This document shows, one piece after another, positions 37,216 to 46,928 of a stretch of DNA of 64,000 nt. Source of the stretch: Bacteroidota bacterium (GTDB lineage Bacteria > Bacteroidota > Bacteroidia > AKYH767-A > 2013-40CM-41-45); NCBI GenBank assembly GCA_016721305.1, contig JADKIH010000012.1:47928-111927 (forward strand), written 5' to 3'. The notes below the pieces were generated by a model that ran no database searches, was not told the origin of the DNA, and was given only the letters and a program-made list of their open reading frames with translations. The stretch's first letter is position 1; the number at the start of each line of letters is the position of its first letter. The position numbers and the translations under genes are program-made.

Positions 37216-39261
37216 TTACCAAATTTTAGCACGAGAAGAATCCGGACGGAACATTTTGTCGGTTTCTTTTAAGTCGAATGCTTTGTAGAATGGATCGATA
37301 TTGCTGAGAGTACCATTTACGCGATACAATGCAGGAGAGTGCGGATCTGTAACGATACGTTGAGCAGCTGCTTCCGGACGGATATCACCTGCCCAGATAG
37401 TAGCGAAGCCAAGGAAGAAACGTTGATCAGGCGTAAGGCCATCGATTTTTACATCGCCTTTACCTTGAGCTGTACGTTTGAAAGCTTCGTAAGCGATAGT
37501 GATACCACCTAAGTCAGCGATGTTTTCACCGAGAGTCAATTCACCATTTACGTGAAGTGTATCCAGTACAGTAAAACCGTTGTATTGATTCACAATCATC
37601 GTAGCCTTTGTCATGAACTTCGCAGAATCTTCGGAAGACCACCAGTTTGTTAAGTTTCCTTTTGCATCGAAATTACGACCTTGATCATCGAAGCCGTGAG
37701 TCATTTCGTGACCGATAACGGCACCGATTCCACCGTAGTTAACGGCATCGTCGGCTTGTGGATTGAAGAAAGGAGGCTGAAGGATACCTGCAGGGAAAAC
37801 GATTTCATTCAGTGAAGGATTGTAGTAAGCGTTTACAGTCGGAGGAGTCATTCCCCACTCTGCACGATCAACCGGCTTACCGATTTTACTTACTTCGAAG
37901 TCGTAACTCCATTTAGTAAGGTTCATCAGATTCTGGAAGAAATTATCGCGTGTAATTTCAACGCCTGCATAATCTTTCCACTTGTCAGGGTAACCGATTT
38001 TACGAGTGATAGCTGCTAATTTCTCCAGAGCTTTCTTTTTAGTATCCGGAGTCATCCAATCAAGTTTCTCGATACGCTCTTTGTAGACAGCGATCAAATT
38101 AGAAACTAATTCATCTGCTTTTTTCTTAGCATCAGGAGGGAAGAATTTAGCAACGTAGAGTTGACCAACAGCATCGCCGAGCATTCCGTCTGTCATTTGC
38201 ACCATACGTTTCCAACGAGTCTGAATTTCTTTCTGACCGTTGAGAACTTTGTTATTGAAATTGAAATCTTCCATCACGAAATCATTGCTCAGTACATTAC
38301 CGCCAAGATTAAGGACATTCCATTTCAGATAAATTTTCCAGTCGTCGATTTTATTGCCTTTGATTTGTTTATCGAGTTCTTTGAGGAAGTCGGGCTGACC
38401 TAAAACGAGGTAGTCGTATTTTCCTGTGATACCGAGATTCGTCAACATCACATCCCAGTTGAGAGAAGGAGTGAGTTTATTGAGATCGGCCGTTGTTACT
38501 TTATTGTAAGTTTTGAAAGGATCGCGTAATTCAACACGAGTCATTGAAGCACCGGCGAGCGATGTTTCAAGCTTCATAACTGTTTTTGAATAGTTAGTTG
38601 CAGTTGCTTCGTCAAGACCATAGAGCTTGAACATATTTACAACATGCTTAAGGAACTCTTCACGAATTGTTGTCGAACGTGCATCAGATTTCAGGTAGTA
38701 ATCGCGATCCGGTAAAGAGAGACCACCCTGATAGATTTGCGGAACAACTACTTCGCTGTTTTTAGGATCTTGTCCAACGTAAAAACCATACATCGGATCA
38801 GAGCCCCATTGCTGAAGTTTAGCAACGTAAGCGAGAACAGAAGTCATGTCGGTCAATTTATCGATAGCTTCCATCTCACCTTTAATTGGAGTGGCACCTT
38901 GCTTTTCGATATTAATTGTATCCATGGCGCTCGTATAGAAATCACCAACAAGTTGTTCGATAGAACCCTTTTTGGCATCTTTCTTCGCTGCAGCGTCATC
39001 CATGATCTGATGAAGATTCTTTTTATTGTTTTCAGCAAGGATGCTGAATGAACCCCAACGAACCTGATCATCAGGAATTGGATTATTCTTAATGAAACCG
39101 CCATTCGCATAGTGGAAGAAATCGGTTCCCGGTGTTACAGTAGTATCGAAGTTAGCTAAGTCGATACCTACACCCTTTTTCGCCTGGCTGTCGGAGCAGG
39201 CAGAATAAACAACAGCAGAAGCAACACCAAGCGCCGCTAATACCCAATTTGATTTTTTCAT
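37216..39261 (-). CDS. M13-family metallopeptidase lipoprotein (neprilysin-like)
   Basis: The 681-aa zinc endopeptidase is exported: a lipoprotein signal ends VVYSAC with the cysteine at residue 22. The N-terminal M13 domain is helical; the catalytic region has HEMTH in GAVIGHEMTHGFDDQGRNFD, the third ligand in GENIADLGGI, and the closing NGTLSNIDPFYKAFDL. This group degrades peptides outside the cytoplasm. The full length matches the family. Confidence 0.94.
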   Translation of the reverse strand: MKKSNWVLAALGVASAVVYSACSDSQAKKGVGIDLANFDTTVTPGTDFFHYANGGFIKNNPIPDDQVRWGSFSILAENNKKNLHQIMDDAAAKKDAKKGSIEQLVGDFYTSAMDTINIEKQGATPIKGEMEAIDKLTDMTSVLAYVAKLQQWGSDPMYGFYVGQDPKNSEVVVPQIYQGGLSLPDRDYYLKSDARSTTIREEFLKHVVNMFKLYGLDEATATNYSKTVMKLETSLAGASMTRVELRDPFKTYNKVTTADLNKLTPSLNWDVMLTNLGITGKYDYLVLGQPDFLKELDKQIKGNKIDDWKIYLKWNVLNLGGNVLSNDFVMEDFNFNNKVLNGQKEIQTRWKRMVQMTDGMLGDAVGQLYVAKFFPPDAKKKADELVSNLIAVYKERIEKLDWMTPDTKKKALEKLAAITRKIGYPDKWKDYAGVEITRDNFFQNLMNLTKWSYDFEVSKIGKPVDRAEWGMTPPTVNAYYNPSLNEIVFPAGILQPPFFNPQADDAVNYGGIGAVIGHEMTHGFDDQGRNFDAKGNLTNWWSSEDSAKFMTKATMIVNQYNGFTVLDTLHVNGELTLGENIADLGGITIAYEAFKRTAQGKGDVKIDGLTPDQRFFLGFATIWAGDIRPEAAAQRIVTDPHSPALYRVNGTLSNIDPFYKAFDLKETDKMFRPDSSRAKIW

Positions 39262-39286
39262 CTGATTTACAACTGATTTTGATTCG

Positions 39287-39294
39287 CAAAAGTA
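39287..39294 (-). promoter_or_regulatory. -7 box of the M13 peptidase
   Basis: TACTTTTG on the minus strand, 25 bases before the ATG. Confidence 0.5.
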
Positions 39295-39353
39295 TGATAT
39301 TTCAGATGGCGGGGAAGTGGATTAACCTTTCTTTAACGTTCATTGCTCGAATG

Positions 39354-39420
39354 GTAAGTTGTAAGTAGTAAGTAGTAAGTAGTAAGTAGTAAGTAGTAAG
39401 TTGACTTGGAGTTTGGGGGG
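39354..39420. repeat. GTAAGTA array with TTGACTTGG core
   Basis: Seven GTAAGTA words end in AAGTTGACTTGGAGTTTGGG, a near-copy of the core beside the array at 18536-18630. The rest of the 460-base gap between the M13 and lptC genes has only scattered short words (AACTTACTAC near 39606). Confidence 0.85.
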
Positions 39421-39711
39421 CAAAGTAGGTATTGAGTTGGGATATTAAATTATTTGGGATGACTATTCTACGAATTCTGAGGTTCAAATATTGAAACCTG
39501 GATAGAGATAAAGATAATCACAGAAAATAAACCTAAAAACAAATACTTCAACTCCCTTGTCAGACTTCGAACTTTACCGCGCCTTCAACGCGACAATCAG
39601 CAATTCAACTTACTACCAACTACTAATCACCAAAAATCAAGGCACGTACAGGAAAAACCCTATTTTAATGCTCAAATTCCCCCCACCCTCAGGGATCTGA
39701 CGCAAATTTCT

Positions 39712-39719
39712 TAGGTTTG
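39712..39719 (+). promoter_or_regulatory. -7 box of lptC
   Basis: TAGGTTTG four bases before the ATG. Confidence 0.5.
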
Positions 39720-39723
39720 TATC

Positions 39724-40281
39724 ATGAATATGAGGAAGGTGTTGTGGTTTGGTCTGAGTGCGGGAGTTATTTTCTCCGTTTCGTGTGTGAACGACATGAA
39801 TAAGGTGAAGCTCTACAGCAAGGGACAAGTGACACCGCAAGAGACGGCAAGGAGTATAAAGATCATTTACAGTGATTCGGCAAAAGTGAAAGTAGAACTG
39901 ACGGCGCCGGTGTTGAATCATTACTCGAACGAGAATCCTTACGTGGAAATGCCGAAAGGAATGAAGGCCGTTTTCTATAACGACCGGATGGAAGTAAAGA
40001 GTACACTCGACGCTGATTACGGAGTTCGATATGAGTTAGAGCAAAAGATGGAAGCGAGGAAAAATGTTGTAGTCGTGAATGAAAAAGGAGAACGACTCAA
40101 TACCGAGCATCTGATCTGGGATGAAAAGAAAGAAAAACTGCTGAGTGATGATTTCGTAAAAATCACAACAAAGGATGAGATTTTTTACGGCAATGGCTTC
40201 GAAGCAAATCAGGACTTCAGCAAGTATAGAATTTACAAATTAAAAGGAACCATTTCACTGAATAAATCTACTCACCCATGA
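39724..40281 (+). CDS. lptC: LPS export periplasmic protein LptC
   Basis: The 185-aa protein links the LptB2FG transporter to the LptA bridge that carries lipopolysaccharide to the outer membrane. An N-terminal lipoprotein-like segment ends FSVSC (Cys 21). The jellyroll strands are recognisable: KIIYSDSAKVKVELTAPVLN, YVEMPKGMKAVFYND, ARKNVVVVNEKGERLNTEHL, LSDDFVKITTKDEIFYGNGF. Its stop overlaps the next ATG (ATGA), so the two are coupled. Confidence 0.85.
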   Translation: MNMRKVLWFGLSAGVIFSVSCVNDMNKVKLYSKGQVTPQETARSIKIIYSDSAKVKVELTAPVLNHYSNENPYVEMPKGMKAVFYNDRMEVKSTLDADYGVRYELEQKMEARKNVVVVNEKGERLNTEHLIWDEKKEKLLSDDFVKITTKDEIFYGNGFEANQDFSKYRIYKLKGTISLNKSTHP

Positions 40282-40478
40282 TACGGACACTGGAAATTGC
40301 CTGGCTACTGATAACAATGATCAGCCTCGGTATTGCAACCTACCAGTTTTATGCTGCCGGATGGCAGGAAGGCTTATGGATGCTTTTCGTTTCAGGAATC
40401 AGTGTGGTTATGTATTCTATTCGTCGTAAGCAACGAATTCGTTTTGAACGAAAGGATGAAAAAGAACTTTATCATTAA
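40278..40478 (+). CDS. Small two-segment membrane protein
   Basis: The 66-aa protein has two hydrophobic segments (residues 7-26 and 33-47) and a strongly basic tail (SIRRKQRIRFERKDEKELYH). A tiny gene between lptC and a CorC/HlyC gene is an arrangement I recall from other Bacteroidota. Function unknown; coupled to lptC by the ATGA overlap. Confidence 0.7.
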   Translation: MIRTLEIAWLLITMISLGIATYQFYAAGWQEGLWMLFVSGISVVMYSIRRKQRIRFERKDEKELYH

Positions 40479-40546
40479 AATTGCGTAGAAATCATGGCTT
40501 AAAAAAAGCCACCACTACAACCCCACTTACCACCTAATTTTTTACC

Positions 40547-41824
40547 GTGTCCGATTGGTCCATTATTCTTATTACTCTTCTCTTTTCCGCTTTTGCAGCC
40601 GGAAGTGAGATCGCTTTTTTATCGTCGAACAAATTACGCATCGAACTCGACCGGAGTCAGGGTAGTTTTTCGGCGCGCATCATCTGGAACTTCGTTAAAT
40701 CTCCTTCGCGTTTCATTGCCAGTATGCTTATCGCAAATAATATTGCCTTAGTCATATATGGTATAATCATGTCGGAACATTTGCTCACGAGGGAATTTCT
40801 GAAAGATCATTTGCCGATGCAATTACATGGCAGCGGAATGTTGCTCATCATTCAAACCTTCTGTAGTACCATCATCATCCTTGTTGCGGCCGAATTTTTG
40901 CCGAAAGTAATTTTCCGCATCAACCCCAATGCAATTCTCGACGTACTCGCTGTTCCGATCCGGATTCTATACCTCATCCTCTACCCGATCGTCTGGGTCA
41001 TCCTGGGCATTTCAGGATTTCTGATGCGTACATTGTTTCGTATCGATATTGTTGAAGAACGCCCGGTGTTTGGACGTGTCGACCTCGACTTTTACATACG
41101 CGAACTCACGACGAGAAACGATCAGACTGAGGAGATGGATACGGAGATACGTATCTTCCAGAATGCACTCGATTTTAAAGAAGTAAAACTTCGCGAGTGT
41201 ATGATTCCGCGCAATGAAATTGTTGCCATCGAAGTCGATGAACCTGTAGCCGATTTGCAGAAATTATTTGTCGACACGAAGCTTTCCAAAATTCTGGTTT
41301 ACCGCGACAATATCGACAACATCATCGGCTTCGTTCACTCGAGTGAAATGTTCAAACGTCCGGAGAATATCAAGCATATTTTACTTCCTGTGAGCACCGT
41401 TCCTGAAGTGATGAGTGCAAACGAATTGCTCAAACAATTTACCAACCAACACCGAAGCGTTGCCGTGACTGTCGATGAATACGGCGGAACTTCCGGTATG
41501 GTAACGATTGAAGATTTGATTGAAGAAATTTTCGGAGAGATTCAAGACGAGCACGACGTTCCGGAAGAAACGGAAAAGAAGATCAGCGAAAACGAATTCC
41601 TTTTTTCCGGTCGACTTGAAATCGATTATCTGAACAAGAAATATAATCTGAACATTCCCGAACACGAATCGTACGAGACCCTCGGCGGATTTATATTCCA
41701 TCAGCATGAGAATATTCCGATTCAGGGCGAGGAAATCGTGATACCACCGTTTACCATTGTAGCTCAACGAGTTAAGAACAATCGAATTGAGCAGGTCAGG
41801 TTAAAAGTCAAAGCCGACGAATAA
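40547..41824 (+). CDS. CorC/HlyC-family protein (DUF21, CBS pair)
   Basis: The 425-aa membrane protein has a DUF21 domain with four hydrophobic segments (IILITLLFSAFAAGSEIAF, FIASMLIANNIALVIYGII, LLIIQTFCSTIIILVAAEF, LYLILYPIVWVILGISGF), two CBS domains, and a C-terminal CorC_HlyC domain (LGGFIFHQHENIPIQGEEI). The motif TVDEYGGTSGMVTIEDLIEE is typical. It is a homologue of GldE at 15.4 kb but without the gliding context. Putative role in divalent metal (Mg/Co) export. Start is GTG. Confidence 0.9.
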   Translation: MSDWSIILITLLFSAFAAGSEIAFLSSNKLRIELDRSQGSFSARIIWNFVKSPSRFIASMLIANNIALVIYGIIMSEHLLTREFLKDHLPMQLHGSGMLLIIQTFCSTIIILVAAEFLPKVIFRINPNAILDVLAVPIRILYLILYPIVWVILGISGFLMRTLFRIDIVEERPVFGRVDLDFYIRELTTRNDQTEEMDTEIRIFQNALDFKEVKLRECMIPRNEIVAIEVDEPVADLQKLFVDTKLSKILVYRDNIDNIIGFVHSSEMFKRPENIKHILLPVSTVPEVMSANELLKQFTNQHRSVAVTVDEYGGTSGMVTIEDLIEEIFGEIQDEHDVPEETEKKISENEFLFSGRLEIDYLNKKYNLNIPEHESYETLGGFIFHQHENIPIQGEEIVIPPFTIVAQRVKNNRIEQVRLKVKADE

Positions 41825-42021
41825 GGCAAAAAGCCCGTGCATACGCGTCGGGAAATTAGGATTTCGACAGGCTGAATTGTATATTCGCCCCTCGTTTTAC
41901 GGCCCCTCAGGCCCAAAACGACGCAAAAACCTCATTTTCAGTCAATTGAGACTGGAAGCGAATTTACTGTGAATCAACTGGAATTTAATTAATAACCATA
42001 CTAACAATAAATTAACCAGCT

Positions 42022-44113
42022 ATGGCTGTAATCGGAAGAATCAGAAAGCGCGTAGGGCTTCTGATCGGATTTGTAGGGGCATCGATGATCCTCTTTATCC
42101 TGGGTGACTTAGTCACATCTAACACAGGTTTGTTGCAACGCAACTCAGATGTGATTGGAGAAATTAATGGCGAGAAAATCCACTATCAGGAATTTGAAAA
42201 ACGAGTAGAGAAATTTACCGAAAACTACAAAGCGAACACGAAAAGTGAGAACGTAGACCAGAATGCAATGGATATGTTACGCGATCAATCGTGGCAGCAA
42301 TTTGTAACGGAAATGACGCTCGGGAAACAGTACGAACAATTAGGCTTGTCGTGCAGCGACGAAGAATTGTTTGACATGTGTACCGGAAAAAATCCTCACC
42401 CACAGGTGAAGCAAGCGTTCACAGATCCGAAGACAGGTGTTTTCGATTCAAAGAATGTCGTGAAGTTCCTCAAGGATCTTCCGAATCGTGACGAGAACAT
42501 TCAGCGTCAGTGGAAAACGTTTGAAGACGCGATGCGTGACGAGCGTATTGCTAACAAATACAAAGACCTTGTAAAGAATAGCTTATTCGTTACTTCTGCA
42601 GAAGCAAAGCGTAATTACGATGATGCACAACGTAATGCATCAGTACACTTTGCACGTCTCGATGTGAATGTAATCGCCGACTCAACGGTAAAAGTAGAAG
42701 ACAGCGATCTTTCTGCTTACTATTCTGCAAACAAAGACAAATACAAGCAAGCTGAAACAATTCGCAAGATTGAGTACATCACATTTGATGTGACACCATC
42801 GGCAGACGATCAGGCTTCAGTAGAAAAATTCATCAACGAACGTCGTGCTGAATTTGCAAGCTCAACAGATGATGCTGCTGTATGTAAACTCAAACAGCGA
42901 TACACCATTTGATTCGACATACCATGCAAAAGGCACGCTTGCTCCGGCACTCGACACTGCATTATTCAATGCACCTATCGGTACGATTGTAGGCCCTTAC
43001 ATCGATGGTAACATTTACAAAGTATCGAAACTGACGGCAGAAAAATTCTCTTCTGATTCAGTGAAAGCACGTCACATTCTTGTTAAGATCAATAACAACG
43101 ATACAGCTTCGGCAATGGCCAAAGCCGACAGCTTGAAAAATGCAATCAAGAAAGGTTCGAAGTTCGCTGACCTTGCTACTACATTCTCTGAAGATGCCGG
43201 TTCAGCTGTTAAAGGCGGAGATCTCGGATGGTTCCCCCAGGGAGCAATGGTTCCTACTTTCAACGATGCTTGTTTCAATGGTAAAAAAGGTGATATGCCG
43301 ATTGTGACTTCACAATTTGGTATTCACTTAATCGAAATCCTCGACAAAACTGCTCCGGCAAAACGTATTCAGGTTGCTACGATCGATCGTAAGATTGAAC
43401 CATCACAACGTACATACGATGCTATTTACAGCCGCGCTAACGACTTCGCTCTGAAGAACAGTACATCCGAAGCATTCGATTCATCAATCGTGAAAGAAGG
43501 CTTAAACAAGCGTACACAGGAAGTTCGTGAGACAGATAAAAACATCCCGGGACTTGATCAGCCGCGCGAATTAGTTCGTTGGGCTTACACAGCAAGCAAG
43601 GGCGATTTATCGAAGATCATGACTTTCGGAGACAAATATGTAATGGCTCACTTAGTAGGCATCAAAGAAAAAGGAATCCTTCCTCTCGAAGATGTGAAAG
43701 ACGCTGTAACAGTTGAAGTACGTCGCCAGAAGAAACTTGATATGCTCGTTGAGAAATTCAACGCAGCAGGAAGCGGTAACGTTGATGCAATTGCACAAAA
43801 GCTTAACATCACTCCTTCCGATGCTGATAATGTGAATTTCACAAATCCATACATTGCCGGTATGGGCAATGAGCCGGCTATCGTTGGTTCTGTATTCGGA
43901 ATGAAAGCCGGACAAACTTCTAAGCCGATCAAAGGAGAAAATTCCGTTGTTGTTGTTATGGTAAAAAGCATCGCAGAGCCGGCAGCAACTACAGATTACT
44001 CAGCGAATACTAAACAAATGACAGATCAACTTCGTTCACGTAGCGAATACGAAATCTTCAATACATTAAAAGAACAAGCAAACATCGAAGACAATCGCGG
44101 TAAGTTCTACTAG
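42022..44113 (+). CDS. PpiD/SurA-like peptidyl-prolyl isomerase, one frameshift
   Basis: The gene covers about 697 codons. Residues 12-32 form a membrane anchor (VGLLIGFVGASMILFILGDLV), followed by a SurA-N chaperone domain (GEINGEKIHYQEFEKRVE), then a parvulin domain KARHILVKINNND, GGDLGWFPQGAMVPTFNDAC, ITSQFGIHLIEIL. The first frame stops at 42912; the second carries on as YVNSNSDTPFDSTYHAKG. One extra G near 42881 explains it. The protein is a periplasmic foldase that helps outer-membrane proteins fold. The parvulin and C-terminal SurA-like parts are complete. Confidence 0.87.
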
Positions 44114-44175
44114 TAGATTGTTGTTTACGAAACTTTTTGAAGCCGGGAGAGATGTTCTTCCGGCTTTCTTTTTGG

Positions 44176-44344
44176 GGACGAGTTGCGGGGTGCGAGTTGC
44201 GGGTTGCGAGTTGCGGGTTGCGGGTTGCGGGTTGGTGAGTTGCGCGGTGCGAGTTGCGGGTTGCGGGTTGCGAGGTGCGGGTTGCGGGTTGCGGGTTGCG
44301 AGTTACGAGTTACGGGTTGCGGGTTGCGGGGTGCGGGTTGCAAA
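44176..44344. repeat. GGGTTGC heptamer array
   Basis: About 22 words of GGGTTGC with variants GAGTTGC, GGGGTGC, GGTGAGTTGC and GAGTTAC, starting just after the PpiD-like gene, followed by a CTGCGCTATCTGCGGGAAAC stretch (44354-44390) that matches the 8120-8275 repeat. Confidence 0.95.
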
Positions 44345-44390
44345 AAGTCTTTCTGCGCTATCTGCTTTCTGCGCTATCTGCGGGAAACGA

Positions 44391-44453
44391 TTCTAATTAC
44401 TAATTACTAATCACTAATTACTAATCACTAATCACTAATCACTAATTACTATT
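44391..44453. repeat. ACTAATC/ACTAATT heptamer array
   Basis: About eight 7-bp words TAATCAC/TAATTAC running up to the stop of the following minus-strand gene. Confidence 0.9.
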
Positions 44454-44467
44454 CAAAGCCTCCCCAA

Positions 44468-44975
44468 TCAATGCGTATAAAAAACCCTCACCAAATCCAT
44501 ATTCGTCGCACCGCGGTGGCAATCGATGCACTCAGATCCTTTGTTAGCAGTAGAATATTCCACTGAACCGTCGGGAAGCATTTCGTTCCACACCCATCCT
44601 CCGGCGCCATTAGATGCTCCGGCAACTTTATACATGATGGCCAGTTCTAAAAAGTGGTCCGCCCGGTGTATCATAAATTTCTTTCACGACCATTGAGCCT
44701 TCAGGAAAAGTAGTAGAGATAATTCGTGTTGCAGAATCATTCATCACCGACATCACCTTCTGATTAAAACGAACACGCATATATCCGCCATGAGGACTTG
44801 TCGGATCTGAAAGTAAAGTATCGGTGCTGTTTTTATAATAAGAAAAAGAAGAAACTGTTTGAGCAATATTAAAAAGCGTCGCATCACTTACTACAACTCC
44901 TTCATCCTTCTTCGTAGAGCAGGCGAACAGAAATGTAATGGCAATTAAAGCAGAAAAATGGCGCAGACGCTTCAT
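44468..44975 (-). CDS. Cytochrome P460-family lipoprotein, one frameshift
   Basis: Start at ATG 44975 (MKRLRHFSALIAITFLFAC) gives a lipoprotein signal with Cys 19. The first frame ends ETYDTPGGPLF; the second continues LELAIMYKVAGASNGAGGWV and reaches CIDCHRG, a CxxCH heme-c site, then the end. The indel is near 44653, in a T5 run on the coding strand. P460 domains bind one heme c, sometimes with a Lys crosslink, and can oxidise hydroxylamine or bind NO. It is a tandem homologue of the next gene. Confidence 0.75.
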
Positions 44976-45048
44976 ACCGCTAAAATAAGACCTTTCGAAG
45001 AATATTGCTAATGCCTTTGGCAGGAATGCGGAAAAGAGCGGTAAAAAA

Positions 45049-45077
45049 AAGGGCATCCCGGGAGAGGAGATGCCCTT
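45049..45077 (-). terminator. Terminator of the second P460 gene
   Basis: AAGGGCATC pairs with GATGCCCTT; on the minus strand it runs into a T8 tract (45043-45050). It separates the two P460 genes. Confidence 0.88.
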
Positions 45078-45115
45078 AACAACCTACCACATAAAAACAC
45101 ATTTCTTAATTTTTA

Positions 45116-45568
45116 TCAAAAACGAGAGGAAAAGCCTGTTGAAGCATGGCAATTCTGACAACTCGCACCTTTATTTTCGGAGCCGTAAGTCACATCTCCA
45201 TGTGAATCGGTCTCAGTCCACACCCAACCATTGCTGGAATGAGCATCGGCCGAAGAACGATACATAATATCATAGGCAGTAACCTGACCATCCGATCCGA
45301 GTTTTTCCTTCACAAACATCGAATTTGCAGGGAAATTTACGCGTTCACCATTCTGATACGCCTGCGCAGCTACACCATTCATACGCACGCGGAAACTACT
45401 CATCGTTGAGGCTGATGAAGCCAGATAAACAAAATCATTACTAGATTGAGACATACGCGACAAAGTCTGATCCGATACAGAAGCCGACGATTCAACTTCT
45501 TTTGTACACGACTGCATCATTGCCATCCCGGCAATCACACAGATAAATAAGTAGAGTTTTTTGGTCAT
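45116..45568 (-). CDS. Cytochrome P460-family lipoprotein
   Basis: The 150-aa lipoprotein (signal MTKKLYLFICVIAGMAMMQS, lipid Cys 21) is complete. The P460 core has FPANSMFVKEKLGSDGQVTA, YDIMYRSSADAHSSNGWVWT and CQNCHAS (CxxCH heme-c site) near the C-terminus. About half the residues match the tandem copy downstream (SNGWVW, GSENKGASCQNCH versus AGGWVW, ANKGSECIDCH). It is predicted to be membrane-attached in the periplasm and to carry one c-type heme. The redox partner is not seen. Confidence 0.82.
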   Translation of the reverse strand: MTKKLYLFICVIAGMAMMQSCTKEVESSASVSDQTLSRMSQSSNDFVYLASSASTMSSFRVRMNGVAAQAYQNGERVNFPANSMFVKEKLGSDGQVTAYDIMYRSSADAHSSNGWVWTETDSHGDVTYGSENKGASCQNCHASTGFSSRF

Positions 45569-45664
45569 GGTTTTTTGAATTGGTTAAATAAATTTAACCA
45601 TGACGGATCTTATTATTGTCGGAGAATTGTCACGCTTTCATCCGCAGATGAAGAGATGCGATTT

Positions 45665-46928
45665 TTACCTCAAAATCTGCAATCGGTATGCATCCAATTT
45701 GATGAAGATGAATAAAAGGATGGTGAATGACCAAAGCGATGAGCCTCCATAGCTGAAAAAAGGAAGTGGAATTCCGATAACCGGAGCCAGTCCGATCGTC
45801 ATTCCTATATTAATCATCAGGTGGAAAAATAAAATGCACGCCACACCGTACCCATAGATCCGCGAATAAGGTGAACGCTGTCGTTCGGCAACATAAATAA
45901 TTCGGCTCAGCAGCGCGACGAACAATCCGACTACAACCAAACTTCCCAGGAAGCCCCACTCCTCTCCTACCGTACAAAAAATAAAGTCAGTACTTTGTTC
46001 AGGAACGAATTCATACTTCGTTTGTGTTCCCTGCAAATAGCCTTTTCCGAAAAAGCCTCCGCTACCGATGGCGATCTTACTTTGATTCACATTGTATCCC
46101 GCTCCTTTCAAATCGATCTCTTTACCAAGGAGAACGTCGATACGCGTACGTTGATGTTGTTGCAGAATATGATTGTAAAATAATCGACTCCAAATACAAT
46201 GGACACGGCAATCAATCCTCCGGTGAGGATGATCATGATGTTCTTCCGGTTACGACGAACGATGAGGAAAAACAGAAGAACAATACCGCCGATAATTCCG
46301 AACAAAATCATTTTCTTCACCAGGAGTGCGAGTACGAAAAGTGCGCCTGAAATAAGTCCGAGTAAAAGGATATTGCCTGAAAGACCTTCGCGGTACATCA
46401 CCAGGATAAAAGCGGCAAAGACAAGCGCCGATCCCGTATCATTCTGCTTCAGAATGATGATGGCCGGAACGCCGATGATGATGGCTGATATTATTTTTGT
46501 CTTGAGATCCTGTATTCGGATATCAAGTGAAGAAAGATATTTAGCCAGCGCCATATTCGTTGCAAACTTGGCAAACTCGGCAGGTTGTAATTTATAAGAA
46601 CCGATATCGATCCATCCGTACGAACCCTTTACATTATGCGAGAATCCAAATGTAGCCAGGAAAGCAATATCATGAGCCCGTAAATCGGGTACGAAAAAGC
46701 CGCGTAAAATTTTCCGTCGATTACCAGAATCATCAGCGCAATGAAGAATGCACAGGCGATCCAGATAGTTTGCTTGCCATAATTTTGAGTGAAGTCGAAA
46801 ATGCTCTTATGCTCTTCGTTATACACAGCCGCATAAATATTCATCCAGCCGAAAAGCACCATGGCGATAAAAATACCCACCATGACCCAATCGATGTTTT
46901 GCAATATGCTGCGATCGTCTCTTCCCAT
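45665..46928 (-). CDS. rodA: Cell-shape glycosyltransferase RodA, two frameshifts
   Basis: A SEDS-family peptidoglycan polymerase that works with PBP2 in elongation. Three overlapping frames make one protein of about 420 aa with ten membrane segments: MGRDDRSILQNIDWVMVGIF; FLATFGFSHNVKGSYGWIDI and QPAEFAKFATNMALAKYLSS; ILQQHQRTRIDVLLGKEID and PLPFFSYGGSSLWSFTILL. Both breaks are lost bases in T runs on the coding strand, near 46660 and at about 46158. Each fix gives the expected family sequence. It overlaps the PBP2 stop by one base (TGATG) and ends the mre operon. Confidence 0.93.

Noticed and set aside
40547..41824. A second gldE
   Set aside because: Same domain family, but it follows lptC and lacks gldD or gliding context, so it is kept as CorC/HlyC.
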